Assembly: GCA_023212645.1 (NCBI GenBank)
Contig: JALBYC010000005.1
Location: 62,001 to 126,000 of the forward strand
Source of the DNA: Farysia itapuensis
Taxonomy: Eukaryota; Basidiomycota; Ustilaginomycetes; Ustilaginales; Ustilaginaceae
Direction: 5' to 3'
DNA: 64,000 nt
The position numbers and the translations under genes are program-made. The notes under the pieces were generated by a model. The model was given only the letters and a program-made list of their open reading frames with translations, searched no databases and was not told the DNA's origin. Below, in pieces: positions 32,036 to 43,495 of the stretch. Positions within the stretch are counted from its first letter, which is position 1, and each line of letters opens with the position of its first letter.

Positions 32036-34315
32036 ATGCACGTGCAATCTAGGCTACGTCCGGCTATGGACGAACTCAAGATGAAAGGCATGACGTACGG
32101 AATCCGCTTCTTCATGGCTTACCGACGCAATCATGCTCCGATCCAGCGTTTCCTTCGGATTGGCTACATTGTCTTCATTTTACATCAGCTCACACGGACT
32201 CTTCGAGGCGGCGGCAAGAGAAAACCAAAGCCAGTACCTACAGATACGACCGGAAAAGTTGTCGAGAAAGCTGCCATCAAATTACCAGAGGACGAGACAG
32301 AGGATACCCCTTCGAAAGGAAGAAGCGGTAGGAGAGGAAAGAAGACAAGAGGCCCGCGTGTCGAGGTGGACGCAGTCTTCTTTGAGCGACTCAGACGCAT
32401 CCTCCGCATCGTCGTTCCCGGCTGGAGATCCAAAGAGGCAGGTCTGTTAATGCTTCACACTGTCTTCCTTGTGCTGCGTACAATGCTGTCACTCTACGTA
32501 GCCGATCTCGACGGCCGAATTGTATCTGCTCTTGTTCGATCGCAGACTCGACAGTTTATTACCGGCATCTTATGGTGGATGGCAGTGGCAGTACCTGCCA
32601 CCTACACTAACTCTATGATCGAATTCCTGCAATCGAAGCTTTCGCTGTCGTATCGGAGTCGTCTCACGAAACGAGTTCACGAGGCCTATCTCACCGATCT
32701 CACATTTTACAAGCTGGGCAATCTTGACGATCGCATCAAGAACGCTGACCAGCTGATTACTGTAGACATTGCCAAGTTCAGCAAGTCGCTCGCCGACATT
32801 TACAGCAACTTTGCAAAGCCTATCCTCGATGTCTGCCTGTACAACTATCAGCTCAGTGGACGAGTGGGTGCTGAGGCGCTAATTGGCATCAACATGCTGG
32901 TTAGTGGGTCTGCGACCCTTTTGCGCAAGCTCACGCCCCCCTTCGGCCAGTACGCGGCGACAGAACAGCAACTTGAAGGCGAATTCCGCTTCAACCACTC
33001 TCGACTCATCGAGAATGCCGAAGAAGTTGCCCTTTTCCGCGGACAGAGCGCCGAGCAAAACGTGATCGAGCGTTCGTATTTTTCCCTTATCAAGCACGTG
33101 AATCGGATCTACAGGATCCGAATCATTCATGGTATGACCGAAGAAGGCATCATCAAATGGCTCTGGGGTGCCCTGGGACTCTGTATCTGCGCTGTGCCCG
33201 TCTTCGTTCGGATGCCCGGTGGTGGAGGCAAGGCATTCGATTTTGGTTCACGAACAGAGTCGTTTGTGACGAATCGAAGACTTCTTCTATCATCTTCTGA
33301 TGCTTTCGGCAGGGTCATGTACTCATATAAGGAGATCTCAGAGCTGGCAGGCTACACAGCGCGAGTCTCGGAGCTGCTCGACACAATGGACGCTATCAAG
33401 GCGGGCAAGTTTGAGAAAAAGCTGGTATCTTCCGCAAGCATTGAAGAAAACGCTCTCGTTCTGCAAGGTCGAGGCAAGATCGAAGAAGACACATCCAAAG
33501 CAGCAGGCGTCGAGTTCAAAGACGTCCCCATTGTCAGTCCTAATGGCGACATTCTGGTTCCCAAGCTCAGCTTCTACGTCAAGCCCGGCCAGCACTTGTT
33601 GATTATCGGGCCCAATGGCTGTGGCAAGAGTTCCCTTTTCCGCATCCTTGGCGGTTTGTGGCCGGTATATGGCGGAACCGTCAAGAAACCGCCGACGTCT
33701 GAATTCACCTACATTCCGCAGCGACCGTATCTGTCGCTTGGAACACTTCGAGACCAGATCATCTATCCTCATACCGCTCAAGAGATGCGAGCGCACGGCA
33801 AGACCGACGAAGATTTGATCGAAATTCTTCGAGTAGTGCAGATCGAACACATTGTCGCTCGAGAAGGCGGCTGGGACGTGCAGCGAGAATGGCGAGACGC
33901 GCTCTCCGGTGGCGACAAGCAGCGTATTGCAATGGCGAGATTGTTCTACCACAAACCATCTTTTGCCATTTTGGACGAATGCACATCTGCCGTTACCCTC
34001 GAGATCGAAAAGGTCATGTACGACCACGCGACTGCGCTAGGCATCACGATGCTCACAGTATCGCACCGACCCTCACTGTGGAAGTATCACAGCTACGTGC
34101 TGCAGTATGACGGTCAAGGTGGCTATGTCTTTACCGAACTGGATGCAGAAAAGCGACTCGCGCTGCAAGAGGAGAAGCAGGCGCTGGAGCAGAAGCTGCT
34201 TCAAGTTCCGAAGTGGCAAGAAAGACTGACAGCGCTGAAAGAGGCTAGACGCGAGCGCAACGCTTCCCGGGCAGGATCTCCGGTGCAAGAGAGACGCACT
34301 TTCATCAAGGCTTGA
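32036..34315 (+). CDS. PXA2: Peroxisomal long-chain acyl-CoA ABC transporter (ABCD half transporter)
   Basis: A half transporter of 759 residues from the first ATG at 32036. Transmembrane helices lie in the first ~400 residues. An EAA-like loop near 325 reads [16 protein letters not shown]. The nucleotide-binding domain has Walker [10 protein letters not shown] (~525), signature LSGGDKQR (~622), Walker B FAILDE (~642) and the ABCD-typical DECTSAV, then [14 protein letters not shown] proteins import long-chain acyl-CoA into peroxisomes as a heterodimer or homodimer. The canonical ECTSAV block and the C-terminal [10 protein letters not shown] fit the Pxa2/ABCD1-2 side better than Pxa1, but the subunit assignment is tentative. 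It would supply substrate to the thiolase at 3-4 kb. Confidence 0.88.
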   Translation: MHVQSRLRPAMDELKMKGMTYGIRFFMAYRRNHAPIQRFLRIGYIVFILHQLTRTLRGGGKRKPKPVPTDTTGKVVEKAAIKLPEDETEDTPSKGRSGRRGKKTRGPRVEVDAVFFERLRRILRIVVPGWRSKEAGLLMLHTVFLVLRTMLSLYVADLDGRIVSALVRSQTRQFITGILWWMAVAVPATYTNSMIEFLQSKLSLSYRSRLTKRVHEAYLTDLTFYKLGNLDDRIKNADQLITVDIAKFSKSLADIYSNFAKPILDVCLYNYQLSGRVGAEALIGINMLVSGSATLLRKLTPPFGQYAATEQQLEGEFRFNHSRLIENAEEVALFRGQSAEQNVIERSYFSLIKHVNRIYRIRIIHGMTEEGIIKWLWGALGLCICAVPVFVRMPGGGGKAFDFGSRTESFVTNRRLLLSSSDAFGRVMYSYKEISELAGYTARVSELLDTMDAIKAGKFEKKLVSSASIEENALVLQGRGKIEEDTSKAAGVEFKDVPIVSPNGDILVPKLSFYVKPGQHLLIIGPNGCGKSSLFRILGGLWPVYGGTVKKPPTSEFTYIPQRPYLSLGTLRDQIIYPHTAQEMRAHGKTDEDLIEILRVVQIEHIVAREGGWDVQREWRDALSGGDKQRIAMARLFYHKPSFAILDECTSAVTLEIEKVMYDHATALGITMLTVSHRPSLWKYHSYVLQYDGQGGYVFTELDAEKRLALQEEKQALEQKLLQVPKWQERLTALKEARRERNASRAGSPVQERRTFIKA

Positions 34316-34532
34316 TCCACCCGGTGTCTGTAGCATACGTATCGTAGATAAATTTACATGAGCAGCCCTGCACAGAATGAGCGCGCTGTTGGAGAGGTCG
34401 AGAGGGTATGGGCTTATCGGGAGTCGGGTGTGGAGGAAAGAAATGAGCCAAGAAGGATTTTTTTTGGAAATTGTGTCAAGAACCTTCTGGTTTCACTTCA
34501 AGCAACGCCGGTTACGATAGATCCAGTCTGGC

Positions 34533-37500
34533 ATGACGGCAGGACTGTCCAGCGCGGCTGTTCGCGCCGCAGAGACTGCAAGAATAGCTGGACCTAGTCG
34601 ACTGACAAGACCACCATGGACGAAGCAAGCATCGCTGTCGAGAATCGGCAGCCAAAGGACTCCGCTTTCCCGCCCCTTTGCTTCAACCTCTTCTGCTTTT
34701 TTCGGCTCTACTTACTTAGCTCAAGCGAGCGTATACCAAAAGGAGTATGGGAGACAAAAGCGCTATAACCGTGAGACTCTTAGGGAAGAGCGAGCTTCAA
34801 GGCGGAAGGAGAAGGACAATTATGGTCCTTCTACAATCACATCACCAGAAGGAAGGTCGCGTAACCCTCAGCAAGAAGAACTCGAAGCACAAATACAGGC
34901 CTACATGGCAGCAACCGGTCCCAAAGGAGAGAGACTCAGTTTAAGGCAGAAAGAAAAGCTGCTAAAAGTTGAACTGGCAACACTAGATAAGGAGCTGGAA
35001 AAGGTAGAGAAGAAGATCAAGTCGGATGAAGAGACTGCACATCTGCCCCCACTTGACGATAACCTTCTAGGCGAAATCTACCAAGCACTAATGTTGCCAC
35101 CGCCGCCGACGGCTGAGGAACAAAGACTAGCAAGACTCGCAACGGGACGTCGGGAACACAAACTTCTGGAATCGTTACGAGGACGTAGAGAGCTTGAGAG
35201 GCTCACGGTGACCTCACTACCCCCAAGACTTGCAGAGCAGAGTCGTGTAAAAGTCTCGAGATCTTTGAAACAGAAGCTGATCGATGCAACCGCTCACAGC
35301 CGCATGTTGCTGCCACCAACAATAGCAGCAAAGACAACTTTACCAACAACGCCAGTTGCCACTGACACTCCGCCGTTGGAGACAAAGGAGCACGAAGACC
35401 TATCAGAGCTTGAAGAAAGCATCGATATGTCTCGTCTTTCTCGGGCAGAACGACAAGAGATTCGGTTACAGCACCTTTTGGCCCGTCTAGCGGTCGTACA
35501 GTCAAGCACAGAGCAAGTTGACACTCTGACAGACTTGAGATCGAGCCTTGCAAAACGCATTGCAAAGATCTTAGAGACCAATCAATACCAGCTGCCGACT
35601 CCACCTAGGGAAAAGAGCGAGCCTGAGACAGAAGTCACGGAGCAGGCGGCAAATGTCGGTTCGATTGATTTCGAGCCACTGAGGCTTGACACAGCCTCTG
35701 ATGCTATCGAAGAATCAGCAGACTCCACTGATTCACATGCGACGTCAGATACCGGGGCATCGATCCAACCTGACAAACAGGCCGAGCTGCTCGTTAGAGC
35801 CGAAAATCTAATGCAAGATCTTGGATCTCACGAGACAAGGAACTTCCTGCTGGACGGAATCGAGCGACTGTTGCCTGAGAAGACTCAGAAAGACGAGTCT
35901 GCGGATCAAAGCGACCAAGCTACATCAAGTGCTCCTCGCGTACCTCTCGGAGTTGCGAGCATAGAAGAATGGACGGCTTTAGCCGTTTCGTCAGCACGAG
36001 CAGATGACTGGACCTCACTGAATCGAACGCTGTCTCTGATGGAACGTGCTGGCTACTTCCCACCGCCCCTTGCACTTTACAACAATATTTTGGACGTGTT
36101 CGCCACTAAAGGAGACACTGCAAGCTGCGTGCAGGTTGTGTCCATGCTGTCAGCTTCCAATCACGTAGCAGACGACTATACCTATCACTGCTTGACCAAG
36201 GTATACGTTGAGACCGCTCAATTCGCCAAAGCAATTCAGCTGCTCAACTCTCTGGAAGAACAGAGCCGACCAGCAGCAATGGCCACCTATACTCTACTAA
36301 TCAGCAAGCTGATTGACTCTGATGGTCGCCAAAATATCGCGCAAACCCAAAGACCCGAGCTGCAGACTCTTGCCTGGAGTGTTTTCTACCATATGCGACT
36401 GGTCGCGCACCCGGTGCCGGATGCTCCATTGTATGCACTCATGATCAGAGCATGTGGAAAAGGAATTCCACAGCCTCAGGACATAGACGATCCGAGCAAA
36501 CAATACACATCTCTGATCGGTTCATCGTCTTCTGAGTCGGGATCTGGATATCTTTCAGAGCTGCGCAATGTCAGCGAAGCTGAAAGGGCGCTGGACCTGT
36601 TCCGAGAGATGACCACAAGATACAACGTCCGTCCCAACGCCGAAGTATATGCCAACCTCATACTGGCATGCGCCCGACGCAAGGATTTCTATTTGGAAGC
36701 GTTCCGTCTCTTACGAGAAATGGTTGGACTGGAGAATGAGCGGGTCGACCTTCCCTCGGGGGCATCATCCAGTCTTTCCCGCTTTGCACCGGATCGGTAC
36801 ACCTTTAACGCTCTCTTGCAGGGATGTGCTAGAAATCGGGATCTTCCTCGAGCGCGTTGGGTGCTTGCCGAGATGATTCGGACAACGCTTCCGCTGTTTG
36901 ACGAGTCGCTTCGAACACAGCTTACCCGGTCCCAAAGAATCGAGATGCTGGCCAAGCGCCCAAACGAGGAATCGATGGGTCACGTGTTCTTCACCTATGC
37001 GTCCTTTGCTCCCACAATCAAGCCTGAAGAAATGAAGTTACAGGACAGCGCAGACACTTCGTCAAGCCAGGCAACTGCCACACCCGTCGATATCGATAAT
37101 GCAGCCACGAACGCGACACAATCTGCAACCAGCACTGAGGTAGTTGGCAAGGAAGAGGCGTCGCAGGTCGTCACCAGAGAAGAAGAAGACGAACACACGA
37201 CCGCAGAAGAAGCAGCGCACGTTTTCAGTGCACTGGTTCCGCAGACATCCTCCGACGTGGTCTCAGAAGCTCGCGCCCTGTTTGCTCGAATTTTGACCGA
37301 TCAGCCGCGAAACGGCGTACAAGGTCCTTTTGGCGCTGTGACACCTACCATCAGGCTTGTCAATTCTTACATCAGCGTGCTTGCTTCACATCTGGACCCA
37401 CGCGTGAGAGCAAGGACTCTGTTATCTGTCCTTCTCGGGGAACCTCAAGCAGACATGCGAGACAAAGCTGCGATCGCGTTGCGAGATGATGCAGAGCCCA

Positions 37501-38309
37501 CCCAAAGCAAGTATCAGACTTTGGAAGAATCGCTGCTCACTAGACTCAATCTTTCGCCCAACGAGCATACCTTCAGGATCATACTTCATTGTCTCAGCAC
37601 AATTCCAACACCATCGGATGAGGGATCACACGAGCTCGTGGATCAAGTGCAGATTGTCTGGGACAGGTTCAACGACTATGTGTACACGAGCAACCTGGAC
37701 CACGTACGCATGGACCAAGAACAAGTCAAGCTATGCTGGAAATCTTATATCCATTTTTGGGCCAAGCATACCTCACTACGACCTACAGAGGGGCTCTCGA
37801 CAAGGGGAACTGAGCACTCCAAAAGTGCTCTACCTGGACTAGACGAGGCTATGTCAGCTTTGCGAAAGTTCGCACATTTGTACCCTCCCCGTCCCCCAGA
37901 GATGGCTCACACCACCTCTGCGCAGCAAAAGTCGCCTTTGTTCGGAATACTGAACAGCAAGCCTCGATCCGGAAAGAAGGGAGACAAGACTGAACGGATG
38001 CTCCAAAAGCTCGACTTATCGCCGCTCCCCGTGCCGCAAAAGTCTCTGGAATCTCTACGGTTCTTGACTGAGCAGCACGGTGCTGGTCTGAGCGAGCCCA
38101 GTAACACTTTCCAGGAAATAGTATCTGCAGCAAGAGTGACAGATGAAACCGAGGGACGACAAGTCGCTCGCGATCTGCCTACGCTCAAGTTCACAGACGT
38201 GGAACTGTTGCACCACCGTCTCGTGCGTCACTCGCGCTTCAAAGATCTCTCATTCCTCACCTGGTTCCTTCGTCTTTCCAACATCGCATCCAAACCACGC
38301 AAATTGTAA
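34533..38309 (+). CDS. Pentatricopeptide repeat protein, mitochondrial
   Basis: A 1258-residue single exon. The N-terminus is Arg/Ser/Ala-rich with a presequence-like FASTSSAFF, then a basic coiled-coil section (95-190). PPR-type repeats occur at about residues 480-600 (LYNNILDVFATKGD, YTYHCLTKVYVETAQFAKAI, ATYTLLISKLID), near 700 (NAEVYANLILACARRKDF) and near 753 (RYTFNALLQGCARNRDL). Long acidic/Ser-rich linkers separate these blocks. The last 30 residues (VELLHHRLVRHSRFKDLSFL in part) are basic and look conserved. PPR proteins bind organelle RNA to promote stability, processing or translation. The target is not deducible here. Confidence 0.82.
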   Translation: MTAGLSSAAVRAAETARIAGPSRLTRPPWTKQASLSRIGSQRTPLSRPFASTSSAFFGSTYLAQASVYQKEYGRQKRYNRETLREERASRRKEKDNYGPSTITSPEGRSRNPQQEELEAQIQAYMAATGPKGERLSLRQKEKLLKVELATLDKELEKVEKKIKSDEETAHLPPLDDNLLGEIYQALMLPPPPTAEEQRLARLATGRREHKLLESLRGRRELERLTVTSLPPRLAEQSRVKVSRSLKQKLIDATAHSRMLLPPTIAAKTTLPTTPVATDTPPLETKEHEDLSELEESIDMSRLSRAERQEIRLQHLLARLAVVQSSTEQVDTLTDLRSSLAKRIAKILETNQYQLPTPPREKSEPETEVTEQAANVGSIDFEPLRLDTASDAIEESADSTDSHATSDTGASIQPDKQAELLVRAENLMQDLGSHETRNFLLDGIERLLPEKTQKDESADQSDQATSSAPRVPLGVASIEEWTALAVSSARADDWTSLNRTLSLMERAGYFPPPLALYNNILDVFATKGDTASCVQVVSMLSASNHVADDYTYHCLTKVYVETAQFAKAIQLLNSLEEQSRPAAMATYTLLISKLIDSDGRQNIAQTQRPELQTLAWSVFYHMRLVAHPVPDAPLYALMIRACGKGIPQPQDIDDPSKQYTSLIGSSSSESGSGYLSELRNVSEAERALDLFREMTTRYNVRPNAEVYANLILACARRKDFYLEAFRLLREMVGLENERVDLPSGASSSLSRFAPDRYTFNALLQGCARNRDLPRARWVLAEMIRTTLPLFDESLRTQLTRSQRIEMLAKRPNEESMGHVFFTYASFAPTIKPEEMKLQDSADTSSSQATATPVDIDNAATNATQSATSTEVVGKEEASQVVTREEEDEHTTAEEAAHVFSALVPQTSSDVVSEARALFARILTDQPRNGVQGPFGAVTPTIRLVNSYISVLASHLDPRVRARTLLSVLLGEPQADMRDKAAIALRDDAEPTQSKYQTLEESLLTRLNLSPNEHTFRIILHCLSTIPTPSDEGSHELVDQVQIVWDRFNDYVYTSNLDHVRMDQEQVKLCWKSYIHFWAKHTSLRPTEGLSTRGTEHSKSALPGLDEAMSALRKFAHLYPPRPPEMAHTTSAQQKSPLFGILNSKPRSGKKGDKTERMLQKLDLSPLPVPQKSLESLRFLTEQHGAGLSEPSNTFQEIVSAARVTDETEGRQVARDLPTLKFTDVELLHHRLVRHSRFKDLSFLTWFLRLSNIASKPRKL

Positions 38310-38396
38310 TTGTAACACTCACTGCGTTCACGTCTCTACAACAATTAAATGCAAACACCACTCTTGCTGGAACTCTCTACTAGATGGTGATGTGAT

Positions 38397-41300
38397 TTAA
38401 CGACGCTTGGGCGCCATGCTGGAGAAAAGACGCTTGATCTCCCCAGATCCGATTTCGAGCTTGATGTTGAGATCGGGGTAGCAGTCCTTGGTAATGCGCG
38501 TGAGGCGGTCAAACTCGCGCGTGTAACGCTCTTCGCAAGAGACCCAAACACGACCCATTACCTCTGCCTGATCCTGCCGTTCCTTGCTGTCTGCAGCGCT
38601 CGTACTAATTGAGAGTGTTGTCGTGTCGTCATCGTCGCCGAAGTGTTTGGCCACGCGCTTGCTCAGCGCCTCAATTGCTTTACGAGTATCTTTAGCCGTG
38701 ACGTCTTTGGTCAATTTCCTGATTGCCGCTTTAGAGTACGCTGCATGCAACGAGACTTCTGTGGCAGGCGTGGTGTGCAGCAAGCCATCGATTCCGTCAC
38801 CATAATCCATGATTTTGCCAAGAGATCGGCGAAGAACGAGATGAGTATAAGACGAGAGCGAGTCACCATAGATCGTATCAGCACGCTGTGTTAAACTTGC
38901 AAGCGCGCTGTTGCTCTTTTGCCGAGAGACCCGACTGACCTCGGTGACAAAGTAGCACATGTTCTCGATCAGGATGACGAGGTGATTGAGTTGGCCTTTG
39001 TCTTCATCACCACCTGCTGCCATACTTGCGCCTCCGTCTGCACGCGAAATTGTCTGCAGAGCATCAAACATCGCTCTGCAGATCTGGTTATAGTACTCGT
39101 CAACAATGGTCCGAGTGTTGAGTGTTTCAGCGTTCACTAGTTGGCTTTCAACGCGATCAACGAAGACTGGCAGAACGCGAATGAAGTTAACCACTCCTTT
39201 CCGCTTCTTGACAGTAAGCTTGGTCTGCTCGATCCCCTTGATCTGCTCTTGCACAAAGCGTTCCAACTGCGAGGTAAGGCGTTGATGCAGTTTGGACAAC
39301 ATCTTCTGAAGGCTTTCGCAGTTCGTCTCTTCAGCCTCAAGGGTACCTCGGTCGAGTGTAGCGAGGATGCCAAAGATCGACATCTTATCTTTCGAGATCG
39401 CGTCGTCGGCGAATGCTTGGAGCTCTGCGCCAAGGAAGCCAAAGACAAGATCAAGCGCTCCCTTCATCTCGCGCAACGGTCCTGCTGCAGACGTGCCAAA
39501 CGCGCCTGCAGCTCTGCGCCGGAAGTACGGTTCCAGATCCATGTAGTCAGCAAAGGTGATGTTGTTGTCGTTAATGTGCAAGAGATCAGAGATGAAGCTT
39601 TGCTCGCGCAAGATGATGGGGACAACAGCAGCAAGGATGCGCTGAAGACTTTCTTGACCGGAGACTTCTCCTTGATTACGAGCGCCGCGACCTGCCTTGT
39701 CTCGACCAACGCGGCGGATGGTGCCGCTGCGAATCGCAGTCACAGCTGCCAAGGACCCAGTAGGTGTGAAGGACGACTCTGAGACATCGTCTTCGCTAAC
39801 CACCTTGAGTTGACTCTGGTATGAGGTGAACAGCTTGTGAATTTCGGTCTTGTAGCACTCGCTCGTCGACGCGAAATATGCCGCCGAGACGCGCGAGAAG
39901 TTCGGCGGAGAGACCTCCTTCATGAAGAGCAGAAGACCACAGTACTGTCCAAGAACTTCTTCCATGGGCTCGTGGTCCATCAAAGTAGGCTGAGGCGGCT
40001 GCAGTGCTTTCTGTCGAGCTAAATCGGACGAGAGTCGCTGCGCCTCTACATTGAATGTCACTGTGAGGTAGTCCATGACCCGCTTGCAGAATCGTGTGGA
40101 TATGTTTTCGTGATCGGTCAGTCTCTCGGCAGCAGCCGTCATGTCGGCACCGCCTCCATCACCATCGCCACGTGCCTGTAACATGGACTTGTAGATGGAA
40201 GCAGAGGCGTGTTCAAGCTGTGAGATTCCTTCAGAGCTTTCCAGACGCCCTGCGCTCAGTGTGTGGATGGCCTCCTCGTCAACGTTGATGGTATTGATGA
40301 GGTTTTCGATCTCGGCCATCAAGGTGCGCTGATTTGAGGTTTGCACCTGTAGTCCTCTATTCTGAGACTCGATATGTGAGATGTCATCTGCTCGGGCATT
40401 CAGCTGAATTTTGAAGCCAGCAATCATGCTGTCCATCTGGTCGAGGTGCGACAATGCTTCCTCCATGTGCTGGACAACCAAAGCCACACGATCATCAGAC
40501 TCGATGATGGCATGGATATTGGCCGACTCGAGAGCAGCAAGCTCGTCCAGGAGACGTGCTTCGATAACATCTGCGGTACCTTTGCTACGACCCGTACCGT
40601 TACGTCGGCCAGCCGTGCGCCATTCCAGCCCTTCGAGCATGTCCTCGACAGTGACCAGAGTTGAGTCTTCATCTTCCTCCACAATTTGCCCAGGCTCGTG
40701 CAGCTTCTCCTTGGGGCGTACGTGCTCAGTCTTGGAATGTTTGGCCGGGGATGACAGGGGTTTAGTGAGCTGTCTGGAAGGCAACGAGGAAGTTGTAGGA
40801 AGCTCGTTGTCTCCGAGGACAGCACCACCATACGGATCTTCATCTTCGCTATCGCCGTCTACCTCGTTCACTCCGCTCAAACCGGTGCCAGCCAGAAGCA
40901 TGCGCTCGTAGGCAGCCCCTCCTCTGATTGGTTCAATCGAGCTGAGTCGTGCACGCGCATTGCCTCCTCCACCAAGGCGTCCTTCACCGCTATAGCCACC
41001 GCTGCTACCGCTGCGAATAGAAAGATTGTCGTTGCTGTTGGATCGCGGTAAGCCTTGTGCAGGCACTGTCAAGCTCGTATGTGATCCATTCTGATACTTT
41101 CCTGCGTTTGAGGGAATAGTGTATGGGCTTGCGGCTGATCGTGATTCGGAACGTGGTGGCTTGACCGGCAAGCCTGAAGATGGGTCGAGGGTCGCAAGTG
41201 AAGCGTTCACTCTATGTTGCGACCTGGGCGATCCGCTTCTGTTCTCTTCAAGAGTCTGCACTCTGCGTGCTGGACTATCACGGACAGGCGATTCTACGCG

Positions 41301-41960
41301 ATCTGGTCGATTGGGCGATGTAACGATCCGTAAAGGCTGCGTTGGAGCCACTGCAGGTTCGGCAGCAGCAGGCAAAGGTGCAGTGATCGATTCTGCTTGA
41401 ACAGAATCGGTGGCGATGTTACCAGAAGGCGTATGGGATGTGGCGACGGTAGCAGCATTACCTAATGTGCTTGCTGATGCAGGAGGCACGTCTATACCTA
41501 CTAGATGTGGACCGTCAGTCTCCGTATATTTGCGGAAAACTTTCACAAGACTCTGAAGGAAGAGATGCTGCTCTCTAGGTTGTTGCGTCTGCCACTGATA
41601 CGGCCTGGACAGCGTGATCGTAAATAGGTCGGGCTGGTTGACTTGAACTTCCTTGAGTGTGTTGAGATCCCAGTCCTTGCCGATACTGAAGCTACCGTTG
41701 GCGTTGCGTTTGGCTTTGTTGATGGTGACTTTCCCGTTGTCCTTTTGCACTGCCAATATAAGATATCGAGCTTTTTTCGTGGATCCGCCAGCCGCAACTT
41801 CGGCTGATGTCTCGGAAGCAACTTCTTCCCATATTTTGAGATGAGCTATATAGTGGTTGTTCGCATTGCGCGACTGCAGCGCTGTAGTGAAGAGCTCTTT
41901 TGTCTTGTTTAGCGCTGAAGTGGTCCCATTCTGAAGCGAGGAGGGAGGACTCGTGGACAT
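38397..41960 (-). CDS. SEC3: Exocyst complex component Sec3
   Basis: A 1187-residue single exon. The first ~165 residues form the Sec3 PH-like domain (HYIAHLKIWEEVASE, RYLILAVQKDNGKV, DLFTITLSRPYQW), which in yeast binds PI(4,5)P2 and Rho/Cdc42. A disordered Ser/Pro region follows (170-440), then coiled coil (about 490-640) and the C-terminal exocyst Sec3 region from ~690 (NFSRVSAAYFASTSECYKTE in part). Sec3 marks sites of polarised exocytosis, important for hyphal tip growth. The length fits filamentous-fungal Sec3. It is divergent from a SYLF-domain gene, 388 bp away. Confidence 0.93.
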   Translation of the reverse strand: MSTSPPSSLQNGTTSALNKTKELFTTALQSRNANNHYIAHLKIWEEVASETSAEVAAGGSTKKARYLILAVQKDNGKVTINKAKRNANGSFSIGKDWDLNTLKEVQVNQPDLFTITLSRPYQWQTQQPREQHLFLQSLVKVFRKYTETDGPHLVGIDVPPASASTLGNAATVATSHTPSGNIATDSVQAESITAPLPAAAEPAVAPTQPLRIVTSPNRPDRVESPVRDSPARRVQTLEENRSGSPRSQHRVNASLATLDPSSGLPVKPPRSESRSAASPYTIPSNAGKYQNGSHTSLTVPAQGLPRSNSNDNLSIRSGSSGGYSGEGRLGGGGNARARLSSIEPIRGGAAYERMLLAGTGLSGVNEVDGDSEDEDPYGGAVLGDNELPTTSSLPSRQLTKPLSSPAKHSKTEHVRPKEKLHEPGQIVEEDEDSTLVTVEDMLEGLEWRTAGRRNGTGRSKGTADVIEARLLDELAALESANIHAIIESDDRVALVVQHMEEALSHLDQMDSMIAGFKIQLNARADDISHIESQNRGLQVQTSNQRTLMAEIENLINTINVDEEAIHTLSAGRLESSEGISQLEHASASIYKSMLQARGDGDGGGADMTAAAERLTDHENISTRFCKRVMDYLTVTFNVEAQRLSSDLARQKALQPPQPTLMDHEPMEEVLGQYCGLLLFMKEVSPPNFSRVSAAYFASTSECYKTEIHKLFTSYQSQLKVVSEDDVSESSFTPTGSLAAVTAIRSGTIRRVGRDKAGRGARNQGEVSGQESLQRILAAVVPIILREQSFISDLLHINDNNITFADYMDLEPYFRRRAAGAFGTSAAGPLREMKGALDLVFGFLGAELQAFADDAISKDKMSIFGILATLDRGTLEAEETNCESLQKMLSKLHQRLTSQLERFVQEQIKGIEQTKLTVKKRKGVVNFIRVLPVFVDRVESQLVNAETLNTRTIVDEYYNQICRAMFDALQTISRADGGASMAAGGDEDKGQLNHLVILIENMCYFVTEVSRVSRQKSNSALASLTQRADTIYGDSLSSYTHLVLRRSLGKIMDYGDGIDGLLHTTPATEVSLHAAYSKAAIRKLTKDVTAKDTRKAIEALSKRVAKHFGDDDDTTTLSISTSAADSKERQDQAEVMGRVWVSCEERYTREFDRLTRITKDCYPDLNIKLEIGSGEIKRLFSSMAPKRR

Positions 41961-42348
41961 GTCGGCGGACTCGAAATTCCTAGCGAGAGACGACTTTACA
42001 TCGACAGCGACAGCCTAGATGCCAAACCTGTGGTGATAGCGACGACGCCGCAAAAGTCTCGCGCAACGCTGGACGTGACGGTGTGATGGTACCAAAGCCA
42101 GCGTGTGACTTTTGTCTACTGCCAGGGTCCATTTGGAATCTCTCCGCTCTTCGGACAATCCGACTGCAATTGCTGCGAAGTTCAACACGGTGCCCGTGTG
42201 GAGCCGTGCGCGACTTTCCACACAAGACAGGCAGGCGGTGCTGCAAACTCTCCGCTCTCGCCAATTAAACTTCCCTCTCTTCCGGCCATCACATCCTGCC
42301 AAGTCAACACCCAGGTTTGGTTCCTCGAATCACGCACACTCTCCCAGA
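41961..42348. promoter_or_regulatory. Divergent promoter SEC3 / YSC84
   Basis: The 388 bp between the two ATGs include a 237-bp stretch upstream of YSC84 (from 42112) that stays open in the YSC84 frame without an ATG. This is likely chance or leader sequence. No specific site recognised. Confidence 0.35.
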
Positions 42349-43328
42349 ATGTCGCTCATGGATCGATTTCGAACTGCTGCGCAGAAAGCGTCTGTGCAGG
42401 CAAACGCTTTTGCGCAGCAGACTGGGCGCGTAATCAACGAACAAGCAGCGACGGCTAAGGCAGGCTTCTCCTTGCCCAAAGAGTGCGACAAAGCATCCAA
42501 GATCCTGCACTCTTTCCTGGCTGACCCAGAACATCCCGACTCTGCGCTCAACTCCATCCCCAAAGCTGTGCTGCAGCAAGCAAAGGGTTTGGCTGTTTTC
42601 AGCGTCATTAAAGCAGTAAGTGCTTCCTACCCTTATGTCACAAGACCCAGAATGCTGACCTGTGTATTGCTAAATAGGGTTTCGTGTGGTCTGGAAAGAT
42701 TGGCAGTGGTGTTGTGATTGCACGACTGCCCGATGGAAGCTGGTCGGCACCAAGTTGCATTGGCACGGGAGCTGTCGGTTTCGGTCTGCAGATTGGCGCC
42801 GACATTACCGAGTTTGTGGTCGTGATGAACAGCGAGGAGGCTGTCAAGTCATTTGCGCACGCTGGTAACCTGACCATTGGAGGCAGTCTCTCGGCTGCGG
42901 CGGGCCCAATTGGCACAGGTGGCGCCATCAACGCTGCTATTCGCGACCCGGCCCCGTTGTTCACTTACTCCAGATCTAAAGGTCTTTTCGCAGGCATCTC
43001 CCTCGAGGGAACCGTACTGGTCGAGCGAAAGGAGACCAACAAGCAGTTTTACGGCCAATCAATTCCAGCTGCGGATCTGTTGACCGGGAAAGTGCCGGCT
43101 CCAGAAGCCGCCAGTGCCATGTATGAAGTGGTGGAAGCAGCTGAAATGATCGACGAGAGCGGTATTCCCCAACAGTCATATGTTCCGGAACCAGTGTCGA
43201 CCCACGAGGGCCCAGTCTCGGGATACGATGTCGGCAGTGCCGATACCTCAGCAGCTGCCACGTCAGCCCCATCCTCAGGCTCGGCTTCTGCCAACAAACC
43301 TATTTTCAACGCCGGAGATCATCAATAG
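42349..43328 (+). CDS. YSC84: SYLF-domain protein, Ysc84/Lsb4 family
   Basis: Two exons: 42349-42615 and 42678-43328 (62-bp intron; GTAAGT donor, AAATAG acceptor, GCTGAC branch site); 305 residues. The SYLF domain spans roughly residues 30-235: AKGLAVFSVIKAGFVWSGK across the splice join, GTGAVGFGLQIGADI, and LFTYSRSKGLFAGISLEGT. SYLF proteins bind phosphoinositides, and in yeast Ysc84 also binds and bundles actin at endocytic patches. The C-terminal SH3 domain of yeast Ysc84 is missing; the tail is Ser/Ala-rich and ends at residue 305. This SH3-less form resembles many basidiomycete paralogues. Confidence 0.92.
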
Positions 43329-43495
43329 ACCCAAGGGGCCACTGCAGCGTGTCACATACCCCCTCTCCCAATCAGCGCGCCGCGTTGTTCGCACCCGTCC
43401 ATGTTCACTCAATTCCAGAGATGCTGTTCCTCGATTGCAAATGCTTCTTAAAAACGATTGATGCGTGAATTGTCTAGATAGAAAAGAAGCGCGAC

